Assembly: GCA_002104905.1 (NCBI GenBank)
Contig: MCFE01000398.1
Location: forward strand, 17,676-81,675
DNA length: 64,000 nt
DNA from: Basidiobolus meristosporus CBS 931.73
Lineage: Eukaryota; Basidiobolomycota; Basidiobolomycetes; Basidiobolales; Basidiobolaceae
Direction: 5' to 3'
Under the pieces are notes generated by a model. It did not search any database, had not been told where the DNA came from, and worked only from the letters and a program-made list of their open reading frames with translations. Position 1 is the stretch's first letter. Every line of letters starts with the position of its first letter. The position numbers and the translations under genes were made by a program. Positions 55,400-64,000 of the stretch are shown one piece after another.

Positions 55400-56750
55400 G
55401 TAACCTAGTAAGATAATTGTAAGAAGTGATACTCAAGCCTTCATCTGGTAATATTGTTTGTTGCAAGATATTAACGAATATAGCTCCTGACTTCTCGTTG
55501 CATTGTTGACAGAGTAGTAATCTGTTCAAACCGTTAGTTTCGTTTGTCAGTTGGTGGATATTGAGATAGTACTCTTATACTCATTGCTCCTTTGTGGACA
55601 ATGCTGAGAATAGTAGTAGGACCTTTACAAACGTTTCTGGACGGTCGATTCTCCCCGGAATAGATTGTTTGAGAGCCTACACATGTGCTGGTACTGTTAC
55701 TGTTGGTTCGACAACTCTGTCCATATTAGGATATGATTTGTCAAGTCTCGGCTTATCTGGGATATGAAGCTCAACCGAGCTGAGAAAAACGTTAACTGTG
55801 TACTAATAAATGGTGTGGTAAATGTTAAGTATCTGCCACGTATCCTGTTTAGGAGATTGAAAGTTTCACATCAATACCATGTTGAGCGAAATCAGAAGAA
55901 TTTCTTGACTTCAGGTGTCCTATGATATTAGTGTGATCACATGACAATTAATAGGTGATACTGGGATGCTATCAATGGCATAAGCATGTTAGGTTTACTC
56001 CAGAATAATTATATTCAACTTCATTAAAGATGTTATGCGCTTCACTTATTGGCAATGCTTATCACACCATCAAGTAAACCTTTTTGAAGATATTAGTCTA
56101 GGTTCATACTTCTTCTATGCTACCATTATGAGCTAATAATGTATATAACTTTCCTTTGTACCTACTAGTAGTACTTTGTAGAAGCTCTAATCAATCCATG
56201 ATAAACAGTTATGAGCAATGCAATGCTTTTACTGTAGTAGGGCTGAGCATTCTCAAAGCATCCTGTGAGGTAGAAGGCAATGCCAACAAGAAAAATATAA
56301 ACATGAGTTTGAAATTTCTACTGGGTTTTATGTCACTTGTGTTGTATAAAATAAGGTTCTGACTCGATGATGGGTTTAATGCAACTAGTACCTAAAAAAT
56401 CCATATGGTTGATTTGTGAATAGGTGTATAATACAATTTCATTCTTGATCAACTACTTACAAATATATTGAGGTTGATGCACCGTTGACTCTTCAAAGTT
56501 GTGTAAATACTGAAGAGCTAGGGTGAGACATTACTCTCACAACCTTCTGAAGGCAAAGCCTCCATAACCATGTTGGAAGGCCATAACCTATTCGTTTTGC
56601 CGCCACTTTTCTATCTATTATAATGCCTCTACTGTGGGCCAGGCTGAAGTGGATCCTACTTTATATGGGCCACCCTTTCTAGTTGAGCTTCTACGCTTTA
56701 CGAGTCCCGAATGATTACCTATGCTGTCATCACTATTAAATTAGCCTAGG
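55400..56750. other. Unit 2-specific AT-rich insertion
   Basis: Homology to unit 1 stops after AGTAAGTAA at about 55400, and catalase-flanking homology (with 39880-39965) resumes near 56752. The inserted DNA is AT-rich with no recognisable protein. A 68-codon frame (56156-56362) has no domain. It may be a decayed mobile element, but I see no terminal repeats. Confidence 0.45.
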
Positions 56751-56901
56751 TATGTTTGTCAGCCACTCCAAATATCCCATTGTGGCGAAATTGAATATGG
56801 ATCGAACTTTCGGTGGACGATCACTCATGTGACTTCCACCGCCTGGAGATTACCGAAGATCAAAGATAACTTTATTTATGCCCAGCCATTATTAGGCCCA
56901 T

Positions 56902-59494
56902 CTACAAACGCTCCCAGAACCTTCCGGTCAAGATCGCACTGGCGAATGGCTCGTTAATTCTACTAGCATTAGAATCCACTGAGGTGATGACGCCATTGAG
57001 GCTGTTAACCTCGGAACCATTGTTGTTATATGGGATGCCTGACTCAGCAATCAATTGAACTCCTTCACCCGTGGCAGCTATTGGCTTCCCATGGCGATAG
57101 GCCTCGCGGATGAATTCAAGGGGCGCTGCGTACGGGAACAGGTCGCTGTGTCCAAGCAATGTCTCGACCGATTTCTTCCCTCCAGGTATGTATAGAGCAT
57201 CGAAGAGGACAGAGGAAGTGGTGACGTACGTATTATTCACCTGAACATTGAGATTCTGGATCTGGCCTATATGCGGAGCCACTATGTCTGGATAAGCGCC
57301 TTGGGATCTAAGACTGTTGTACACTGACTGCACTTGTGAAGCATCCACCCCATCAGCGACAAGGATGGCCACTGTGCGAGTACGAATATTGCTTTTCGGA
57401 TACTTCTCGATGGACAGGCCAGTGCTGGTGTGGTTCTTGTTTGGGTTGGTGACCTTCGTAGGTGGGGTTACGCCGATGGCGCTGGCCACCTGTTTGGCCA
57501 AATCGTGATCGACATTATTCAGCAATTCGATCATTCGGTCACGGATGGACTGAGACTTGGTCTTACCAAGCTCAAATCGGGCTGCATTCACCAGTTGTTT
57601 CTGAACATAGTTCAATCGTTAGTGATTAGGAATTCCTCAACCGAGTGTGCGATTACTTACCTGCTCTGCCTTCGTCAAGCTGTTGTAGAATAGTTGGGGC
57701 TGCGAGAAATAATCGAAGAAGCTTGGCGCGGTGCCCCTCACCTTCGGTCCATCCACTTTGCTGTTGTAGGACTGGAAGCCACCATCCTCTGGGGATGCCA
57801 TTTGGGGGGAGTTTCCTTGCATCCTATTGGGGTAGTAAGCGACTTTCCCCTTGTTGATGGTCGTTTGCATATAACCATCGCGCTGATTGTTGTGAACTGC
57901 GTTGATAGGCCGGTTGATGGGGATTTGGTAGAAGTTGGCGCTTCTGTGTCTATTCAGCTGTGTGTCTAGGTAGCTGAAAAGGCGACCTTGCAAGAGAGGA
58001 TCATTGGTGAAATCTATTCCGGGTACGATATGGCCCGGATGTAAGCTCACTTGTTCAGTTTCAGCGAAATAATTATCCACATTGCGATTCAGAGTCTAAC
58101 AATAAATCGAAATGAATGAATCAACCATTTATATTAGCGTAGCAATCATGAATGAGGTACCATTTTTCCAATCTTGACCACTGGTACTAGGGACTCGGGT
58201 ACAAGCTTGGTTGCGTCCAGTAGGTCAAAGTCGTATTTGAACTCATCCTCCTCAGGGATGATCTGCACACCCAGCTCCCACTCGGGATAGTCTCCGTTGT
58301 CGATGGCAGTGTATAGGTCCCTTCGGTGGAAATCGGCATCCTTACCCGCGATCTTTTGTGCTTCGTCCCACGTCAATGTTGCTAGACCTTGAAGTGGCTT
58401 CCAATGCCACTTGACAAATACGGATTTGCCCTCAGTATTCACGAGGCGGAAGGTGTGTACGCCGAAACCTTCCATCATACGGAGGCTAGGCATAATGTCA
58501 GTCAAAGTGCACTACGCTACTGATAGGGTGCCACTGAACAGTACCTTCGCGGAATACCACGCCCAGAGAATGCCCACAGAACGGTGTGCAATGACTCGGG
58601 GAACTCGGAAAAGAAGTCGTAGGCTGTGTCATGGGCGGTACCAGCTTGGGGCATCTCCGTATCAGGCTCTGGTTTAGCAGCGTGGATAAGATCGGGGAAT
58701 TTGATGGCATCTAATAGCAAATACTGTGAGTGGGGTGGCTGGGTTTCGACGTTGCATCGGTGATGTACCTTGGATAAAGAACACAGGGATGTCGTTTCCA
58801 ACTATACATAGAGTTAGATAGAGCAGAGAACAAACTCCAGTCAGATGCAAACTTACCTAAATCAAAGAGACCCTCCTCTGTGTAGAAACGTGTTGCGAAT
58901 CCGCGCACATCTCTTGCTGTATCGGCTGATCCACGTGATCCCAGCACTGGTAGAAAATCTCACAAAGACTGGGGTTTTGGTATCTGGGTTTCGCAGAAAC
59001 TTGGCGGCGGTGATGTTGGAGTAATCACCATAGGATTGGAAGTAACCGTGTGCACCAACCCCACGTGCATGAACAACGCGTTCTGGGTTACGCTCGTGAT
59101 CTGTTGGGATGAAATAATAATTTAGCCACCTGGCCAACTCAAATTAATCGTCTATGAATTCTAACCAAAGTGCATGATCTTTTCCCGCAGTTGGAAATCC
59201 TCGAGAAGGGTGGGGCCCCTCAAGCCTGCCTTCAAACTATTCGTGTTGTTGATCTATGAGCTATGTTAGCGGAGTCCAATAGTGAGAGGTAGCTGATCAA
59301 TACTCAACTAATACTCCAAAATTGGTGGTTTCGTGTGAGTTGGAATTTTCAATGGTAAACTCAAGAAGCTGCTTATCCTTAGCTGAGCCATCAGTGACCC
59401 CTGTAAGGCCCTTCTCAAGAGCACACATCTGAGAGAGGCCCAAGCGGACTCCGATTACAAGGTTCAAAAAGGCCGAAACTTTCCAGCTGATCAT
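56902..59494 (-). pseudogene. Secreted large-subunit catalase, copy 2, frameshifted
   Basis: Same exon plan, signal peptide (MISWKVSAFLNLVIGVRLGL) and C-terminal DJ-1-like domain as copy 1. An extra G at 58949/58950 (CACTGGTAGAAA versus CACTGTAGAAA) shifts the frame inside the conserved [14 protein letters not shown] segment, between the catalytic His and Asn. The conserved HERIPERVV has become HERNPERVV. Central exons are almost identical to copy 1, whereas exon 1 and introns 1 and 2 differ markedly, so the locus is mosaic. The product would be truncated before the heme pocket is complete unless this is a sequencing error. Confidence 0.82.
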
Positions 59495-59859
59495 TGTTTG
59501 GAATAGCGACTGGATATTCAAGAGATGGCCTTATATATTGGTAGTGATAGAGCTCTATCAGCCTTTGTGGCAATGCTCTATCCAACGAATGCTTCCCTGA
59601 TGATGATGAGCGTCAAGCATTACTAATCTTCTGGTGTTTATTTCAATCAGCCAAAATCGCGACAAACTAGGAATCTTAATAGGTTTGATTAACGAACTAG
59701 AATGGAATGACAGCTCGTGTTGGGGATTTGTTTACCGAAAGCGTGGCGGTTTCGTTACACATGTACATAACCGAGACCTTTATCAAATGTATTGATGTCT
59801 TAGGTATGGAAAAGCTGTCTATTTAAATGTGACTGATAAATCCCCATCCTATCTATGGA
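59495..59859. other. Upstream flank of unit 2 catalase
   Basis: No gene. Carries a weak match (GACAGCTCGTGTTG.. near 59709) to the unit boundaries at 41020 and 49900. Confidence 0.4.
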
Positions 59860-60060
59860 CTGCTCTAGTCAATGTGTTATCGAGCAATGTTTCTAACCGA
59901 AAATGCTAGCTGACAAATATTGAAAATTCCCTCCAATCCGCCACAGTTGGCAGCTGACTGTCGATTATGCAGTAAACAGAGTCGAGCCCATCTGACCCTC
60001 ATATTCCGTACGCTACCTTCCAAATGCTACAAGTATCAACTTCTTCCCATTAGCCATGCT
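59860..60060 (+). pseudogene. Faint relic of the Ser/Pro-rich protein gene (unit 3)
   Basis: CTGCTCTAGTCA is identical to the leader of the gene at 41356. Further scattered matches lie in the same order (CCACAGTT, CCTTCCAAATGCTAC, TCAACTTCTTC). The rest is heavily decayed. It lies exactly where the next array unit should begin. Confidence 0.45.
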
Positions 60061-61106
60061 CTAGCCCTCTGATTTATACTTCCACCAAGACCTGGAATAG
60101 CAGTGAGAATATTCCCGGGAGAAATCGTGAGTGTATATTTGAAGACAAGGGTTTTATAACTCAAATTTCATCTCACGCTATTCGGAGAAGAAACCAAAAT
60201 AAATGCGAAGTCACTGAGAATTTACATTCATCAGTACAGAGTCACCAAAGAAGTCTTGTTCTACCATAATACTGTTGTATAATATTCTGAAATAATTCTT
60301 GTTGATGAAATACGACTACATCCTACATGAAGAGTGAGCATAAGTGCAAATATGCTGACAAGATATTCCAGTTTACATTCCTCCATTTCTTGGTAACTAG
60401 TTGATGATATAGTGATTTTTGTGAGAGGACCGTAAATTTCACTAAACAATATTGGCCTGCGCTTCAATTTATTCCCAGACCTATATTTCATTTGCTTTAT
60501 TACTCACAGCTGAATTAACTGAAACTAGAAGCTGGTGTGTCGGTGCTATCTTGTGCTCCGGTGAAGTATGTAATTATGACACCAAAGAAGCTTGAAAAGA
60601 GGGCACTTACATAAGTAATTCTTAGTTAATGACGTCAGATTATTCCATAATAATATCTAGAGTAAAACAATACGTATTTAGCGGTCAGATTGGTATTTGT
60701 TAACGAATCAACCAAAGTCCAGTGAGGGTGAATGTCATTCGATTATGATCTTAGTTTTAGTGTTGGGGTTAGGGCCAAGGTTGAAGGAGAGCACCACCAC
60801 CAGCAAGTGATTATCCTCACATTTTCATGCTTGTAAACGGAAATTGTCCTTTACAAATTGGCATAAAATTTTTATTTAGTTTGTCCAAATTATACATCCC
60901 AAAACGATTACCAGGCAGGATTACCAGGCAGGATTACTAATCAATTGAAAGTACCTCAGAGATGCAAAAGATGTGAGGAATGGAGGGATTGGAGGATTGG
61001 AGGATTGGAGGGATGGAATATAAAATGATATGTCATGCCAATCAGTTGTGAATTCCCCCATTACACATTTGCTTCTGCACCTGAATCCTTGGTTTCGATA
61101 TGACTG
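60061..61106. other. Gene-free AT-rich subtelomere
   Basis: Only short frames without domains. Contains a short direct repeat (ATTACCAGGCAGG x2 near 60908-60935) and the minisatellite at 60981-61016. Confidence 0.45.
60981..61016 (+). repeat. Minisatellite, GGAGGATT-type
   Basis: About four and a half copies of an 8-9 bp GGAGG(G)ATT motif in tandem. G-rich strand is the same as the telomere. Confidence 0.7.
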
Positions 61107-61191
61107 TTAGGGGGAGGAAAGTCACCAAGTGGTGAAATCTTTATTTACTTATGACAAGTATCTAAAGAAGCCATGTTAATCTGAAGTAATT

Positions 61192-61310
61192 CCTAGAAAG
61201 CTAGGTCTGAGAGATATCTTCCTGGTAAGCCAGGTCTGAGAGGTGAGAGGCTGAGTGGTACTATATTTCCTAGTTAGCTAGGTCTGAGAGAGGTTTCCTG
61301 GAAAGCCAGG
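61192..61310 (-). ncRNA. Four-hairpin array in the SINE body
   Basis: Four 14-nt palindromes: CCTAG-AAAG-CTAGG (61192-61205), CCTGG-TAAG-CCAGG (61221-61234), CCTAG-TTAG-CTAGG (61269-61282), CCTGG-AAAG-CCAGG (61297-61310). Each is followed by a TCTGAGA-like spacer. A:T and G:C alternate at the same stem position with both sides changed, a compensatory pattern pointing to RNA structure. Hairpins 1+2 and 3+4 form two tandem units about 76 bp apart. Confidence 0.6.
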
Positions 61311-61559
61311 CCTGAGAAGTGAGAATCTGAATATATCTGAGCTAAGTTATACTGGTTTGCGGTAGCTGAATTGTGGCTGGAATGGCCAGTAGACTGGGGG
61401 AACTGAGATGAATTTCTGGGCGATCACTGGCCAAATTTACTAGGCAAATCTGGCCAATTAGCATTTCAAGGATTTCAGCCAATCAGAGCCTTTACTTTGC
61501 CCGATGGTTGATCAAGCCATCTCCCAATGAGCACACATCAATTTATTGATCAAATTTTG

Positions 61560-61630
61560 CTGGATCCAGGATTTGAACCCACAACCATGGGTATGGAAGG
61601 GTTAGGGATAACCACAAGGCTAAGTGTTCT
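61560..61630 (-). other. tRNA-like promoter head of the SINE
   Basis: Box A and box B are separated by about 32 nt. Between them lies CCCTAACCC (61607-61599), a telomere-like 9-mer, and the self-complementary CCAT-ACCC-ATGG. It does not fold as a canonical tRNA, so it is a SINE head and not a tRNA gene. Confidence 0.6.
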
Positions 61631-61633
61631 TGG

Positions 61634-63770
61634 TTAGGGGGGAGACAGTCACCAACAGGTGAAATCTTTATTTCAGTTGAAACAAAGAAGCCAGCGCTAC
61701 TGTTGTAGCTTTGATACAAGAGTGTGTAGCTGAGGGGAATTTGTAGGTAAGTTAATAAGAAGTGATGATAGTTCTTCAGTGCTCAAGACACTGTTCAGTG
61801 GGAAGGGGGGTAGCAAGAGAGGTAAGAATGACTTGTGAACAACATTAATGAGGGGAATGTGATAAGGATTGATATTCATCATAAAGGGAGTGTGCTGCTG
61901 CAGATATTGCTGCCAAAGGTCTGTCAAGTACTTCAGGTAGGCCAGCTTGGGTTTTTCTGACTGCAGAATATAGTGTGCAAACTTCTTGACTTCAGGATCT
62001 CCAAGTATAGTTCTCCAGCACGAGTCAGGTGTTGTGTGGTGTGTTCTCTTCCAGGCCTTAATCAGTGGGTTGTTGCAGTTGTGAAGTCTGAGGTATAATC
62101 TGGTTCTAAGGTAGAGAAGTCTGATCTTATAGGGCATAAACCCAAAAGCACCAAGAATAGCATGTCTGTAGGGGCATTCAGGCAAATGAGGCACCAAGGA
62201 GGTAATGCACCATACTGCAAACTTGTCAAGCTTAGTGCAGTCTCTAGAAGTAAGAGAGAGAAGTGGTAAGCCAAATTCCAGGACAGGGAAGACAAACTGC
62301 TTGAGTAGAAGGAGGCAGCTGGGAGCTGAAGTTGTAGGAGGAGTAACAGCCAGTAGCTTGTGGAGTGCCTGTCTTGCCAGGATAATTCTCTTCTTCAGGT
62401 GTGCTCCAGAGTCTAGTCCAGTAGGAAGGAAAGGAAAGCCAAGATATGTAGCAGAAACCTGAGCAGGTAGAGTGGAGTTCTCCAAGTTGATAGGAGAGCC
62501 CAAAGGTACTGTCTTTGCAATGGAAAGCTGGAGATTATTCTTCTGCAGATACTGCTGGATGGTCTGGGAGTCTTGTTGCACATTGGAGGAGGATATTCTG
62601 ATGTCATCAGCAAAGAGAGTAACCAGGCAGTCAGCTGAGAGTCTTGGGAAGTCATTCAGGAAGATGGCAAACAGTATAGGACCAAGCACAGAGCCTTGAA
62701 CCACTCCATTAGGAACTGAGAACACAGCTGATTGCTCACTTGGGTGCAGAATTCTTGCTTGTGGATCCAGAAACAGAGACCTGACAAGGAGGGTGAGAGA
62801 GGTACTGGAGAAGCATTGCAACTTGGACCAAAGCAGATTTCTGTCAACTGAATCAAAGGCCTTAGTAATATCAAACAGAACAGAGGGATACTTGCACTGG
62901 AGAGAGTGATCTTGGCTAAGTATGACTGCATATTCCAAGGAGAGGCCAGGAACAAAGCCAAACTGTGCAGGATGAAACTTGAGGGAGTCAGAGTAGAGCT
63001 CCTGAGCAAGCAGAAGCTCAAACACCTTTCTGCAGGTGGGCAGCAGAGATATTGGCCTGTAGGAGCTAGGATCCAGGTGCTTTCCTTTACCCTTGTACAG
63101 TGGCAGAACATTTGCAAAGGACCATTCCTCAGGAGTAGAAAGCTGGGCTGAGCATTGCTGAAACAGTGGAAGCAGAAGTGCAGACATGGCCTTGGTACTA
63201 GTCTTCAGAAGCTCATAAGAGATTGTGTCCACACCTGGAGCAGTAGAGTTGGGAAGCCTCTTGAGCACATTTTGGATTCTCCTTTGATCAAGTGCAAGTG
63301 GGATGGGCAGAGTCTTGAAGTCAGGATGAAAGCCAGGAGTTGAGTACTGCTTTGTAGAGAAGAAGATGTTAGCCAGCTGTTCTGTTGAAGGTAACTTCCT
63401 GGAAGAGGGCCTCATTGCCCTGTAGAGTCTTGATACTGTTCTTGTTATAGAGTTGGAAGATTGCAGAGGCAAAGAACTCATAATATGATCCCAGAGCTGA
63501 GTATGCAGAGTGTGGTGAATTGCCTTGTAGTGGTGTATTGCTGTCAGGAGGAGTTTCTCTGTTTTTGGGTTAGGGAAACTCAGGTAGCTTTGTTGCAGGG
63601 CTGAAACAATGGATTCCCATTTTCTTGAGGTAACAGCAGTAGTCTTGCATGGCAGTGAGAGGGAGGCAGACACCAGAATCAGATGCTTCACAAAGAGCCA
63701 GGCATAGTTGAGATCATCTGGCAGAGAAAGTAGCAAACTGGCAAGCTTCAAGTAGTTCCCAAAGTCTTTC
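61634..63770 (-). mobile_element. 5'-truncated LINE directly joined to the telomere
   Basis: On the minus strand, coding sequence comes first, then a short 3' UTR with AAATAAAG, hairpin TCACC-TGTT-GGTGA (61662-61649) and a terminus CTCCCCCCTAAC at 61642-61633. The 5' end is missing: at 63770 the coding frame meets telomeric repeats. The 3' end faces the centromere and the 5' end faces the telomere, the orientation expected if the telomeric 3' end primed reverse transcription. Confidence 0.8.
61697..63770 (-). CDS. LINE reverse transcriptase, N-terminally truncated
   Basis: At least 684 uninterrupted codons. Motifs in order (numbered from the codon at 63751): APGVDTISYELLK (171-183), YKGKGKHLDPSSYRPISLLP (219-238), AQFGFVPGLSLEYAV (262-276), LFDITKAFDSVDRNLLW (292-308, catalytic Asp), VPNGVVQGSVLGPILF (346-361), LFADDIRI (379-386, catalytic Asp pair). 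All catalytic Asp are present. No endonuclease is visible: an N-terminal APE domain would be upstream and lost, and no CCHC or restriction-like endonuclease motif is seen in the C-terminal 250 residues. There is no ATG at the left end; the frame simply stays open into the telomere. The absence of stops suggests recent insertion. Confidence 0.88.
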
Positions 63771-64000
63771 TTAGGGGTTAGGGTTAGGGTTAGGGTTAGG
63801 GTTAGGGTTAGGGTTAGGGTTAGGGTTAGGGTTAGGGTTAGGGTTAGGGTTAGGGTTAGGGTTAGGGTTAGGGTTAGGGTTAGGGTTAGGGTTAGGGTTA
63901 GGGTTAGGGTTAGGGTTAGGGTTAGGGTTAGGGTTAGGGTTAGGGTTAGGGTTAGGGTTAGGGTTAGGGTTAGGGTTAGGGGTTAGGGTTAGGGTTAGGT
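63771..64000 (+). repeat. Telomere, (TTAGGG)n
   Basis: An almost perfect array of about 38 units, G-strand 5'->3' toward the right edge. It starts with one TTAGGGG unit at 63771-63777 and has another four-G unit near 63978-63981. It marks the physical chromosome end. Confidence 0.98.

Larger units (their letters stand above)
50260..59860. repeat. Subtelomeric tandem duplication, unit 2
   Basis: Same gene order as unit 1, but about 0.9 kb longer because of unit-specific DNA at 55400-56750. The catalase in this copy carries a frameshift. Confidence 0.88.
61107..61633 (-). mobile_element. tRNA-headed SINE with LINE-derived 3' tail
   Basis: Read on the minus strand. A tRNA-like head carries box A (61622-61612, TAGCCTTGTGG) and box B (61579-61569, GGTTCAAATCC). 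A body of about 380 bp with four hairpins follows. The 3' tail is AAATAAAGATTTCACC, hairpin TCACC-ACTT-GGTGA (61135-61122), then a pyrimidine run ending CCCCCTAAC at 61107-61106. The tail closely matches that of the adjacent LINE (61634-61695). Sharing of a 3' tail is how many SINEs recruit a partner LINE's reverse transcriptase. RNA polymerase III transcription from boxes A and B is expected. It looks full length. Confidence 0.75.

Noticed and set aside
60765-60774. GGGGTTAGGG as an interstitial telomere
   Set aside because: Only one and a half units; expected by chance in G-rich DNA, unlike the three-unit tract at 21565.
61192-61310. CRISPR-like or rho-independent terminator array
   Set aside because: Palindromic units are regularly spaced, but the host is a eukaryote, the spacers are similar to each other and the block lies inside a SINE.
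61560-61630. Functional tRNA gene
   Set aside because: Boxes A and B are present, but no cloverleaf with acceptor and anticodon stems can be drawn, and it is the head of a longer repeat.

Overview
Right-hand end of a fungal chromosome. The window ends in about 230 bp of TTAGGG repeats, with the G-rich strand running 5'->3' toward the right edge, so the terminus lies at or just beyond base 64000. Fungal affinity rests on short GT..AG introns (about 50-65 nt), an SSZ1-type Hsp70, a BRE4-like ArAE/DUF2421 membrane protein, a fungal TauD-type oxygenase, a large-subunit secreted catalase with a C-terminal DJ-1-like domain, and a mitochondrial nad2 insert carrying GC clusters. I cannot fix the phylum from sequence alone.

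Layout. (1) 1-21.85 kb is an AT-rich graveyard of mobile elements with no intact host gene: LTRs and broken Ty1/copia and Ty3/gypsy pieces, a Harbinger-like DDE transposase, two inverted fragments of a CACTA (Tnp2) element, two direct copies of an unidentified coiled-coil element (one holding a short interstitial telomere tract), and a nad2 NUMT. (2) 22.2-39.9 kb is normal gene space: a metabolic trio (FMO, TauD-type dioxygenase, Mup1-like permease with a one-base frameshift), then CysRS, a BRE4-like transporter, a LysM protein, a bHLH factor and SSZ1. (3) 40.2-60.1 kb is a subtelomeric tandem array. An approximately 9 kb unit (unknown Ser/Pro-rich protein, F-box protein, catalase fragment, sugar transporter, secreted catalase) is present twice, flanked on the left by a catalase relic and on the right by a faint relic of the first gene, so the array was once longer. 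The catalase of unit 2 is frameshifted. (4) 60.1-61.1 kb is AT-rich subtelomere without genes. (5) 61.1-64 kb is the most interesting part: a tRNA-headed SINE and a 5'-truncated LINE, stacked in the same orientation with their 3' ends toward the centromere, sharing a 3' tail (AATAAA, a TCACC/GGTGA hairpin, and a terminus reading CCCCCTAAC on the element strand), and capped by the telomere.

How parts may work together. The LINE/SINE pair looks like a telomere-attaching retroelement system. The element RNA would end in a telomere C-strand motif that can pair with the G-strand overhang and prime reverse transcription. The FMO/TauD/permease trio is consistent with uptake and oxidation of a small sulfur- or nitrogen-containing compound, but the substrate is not shown. 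The sugar transporter plus secreted peroxide-removing catalase, repeated next to the telomere, fits a rapidly changing subtelomeric nutrient/oxidative-stress locus.
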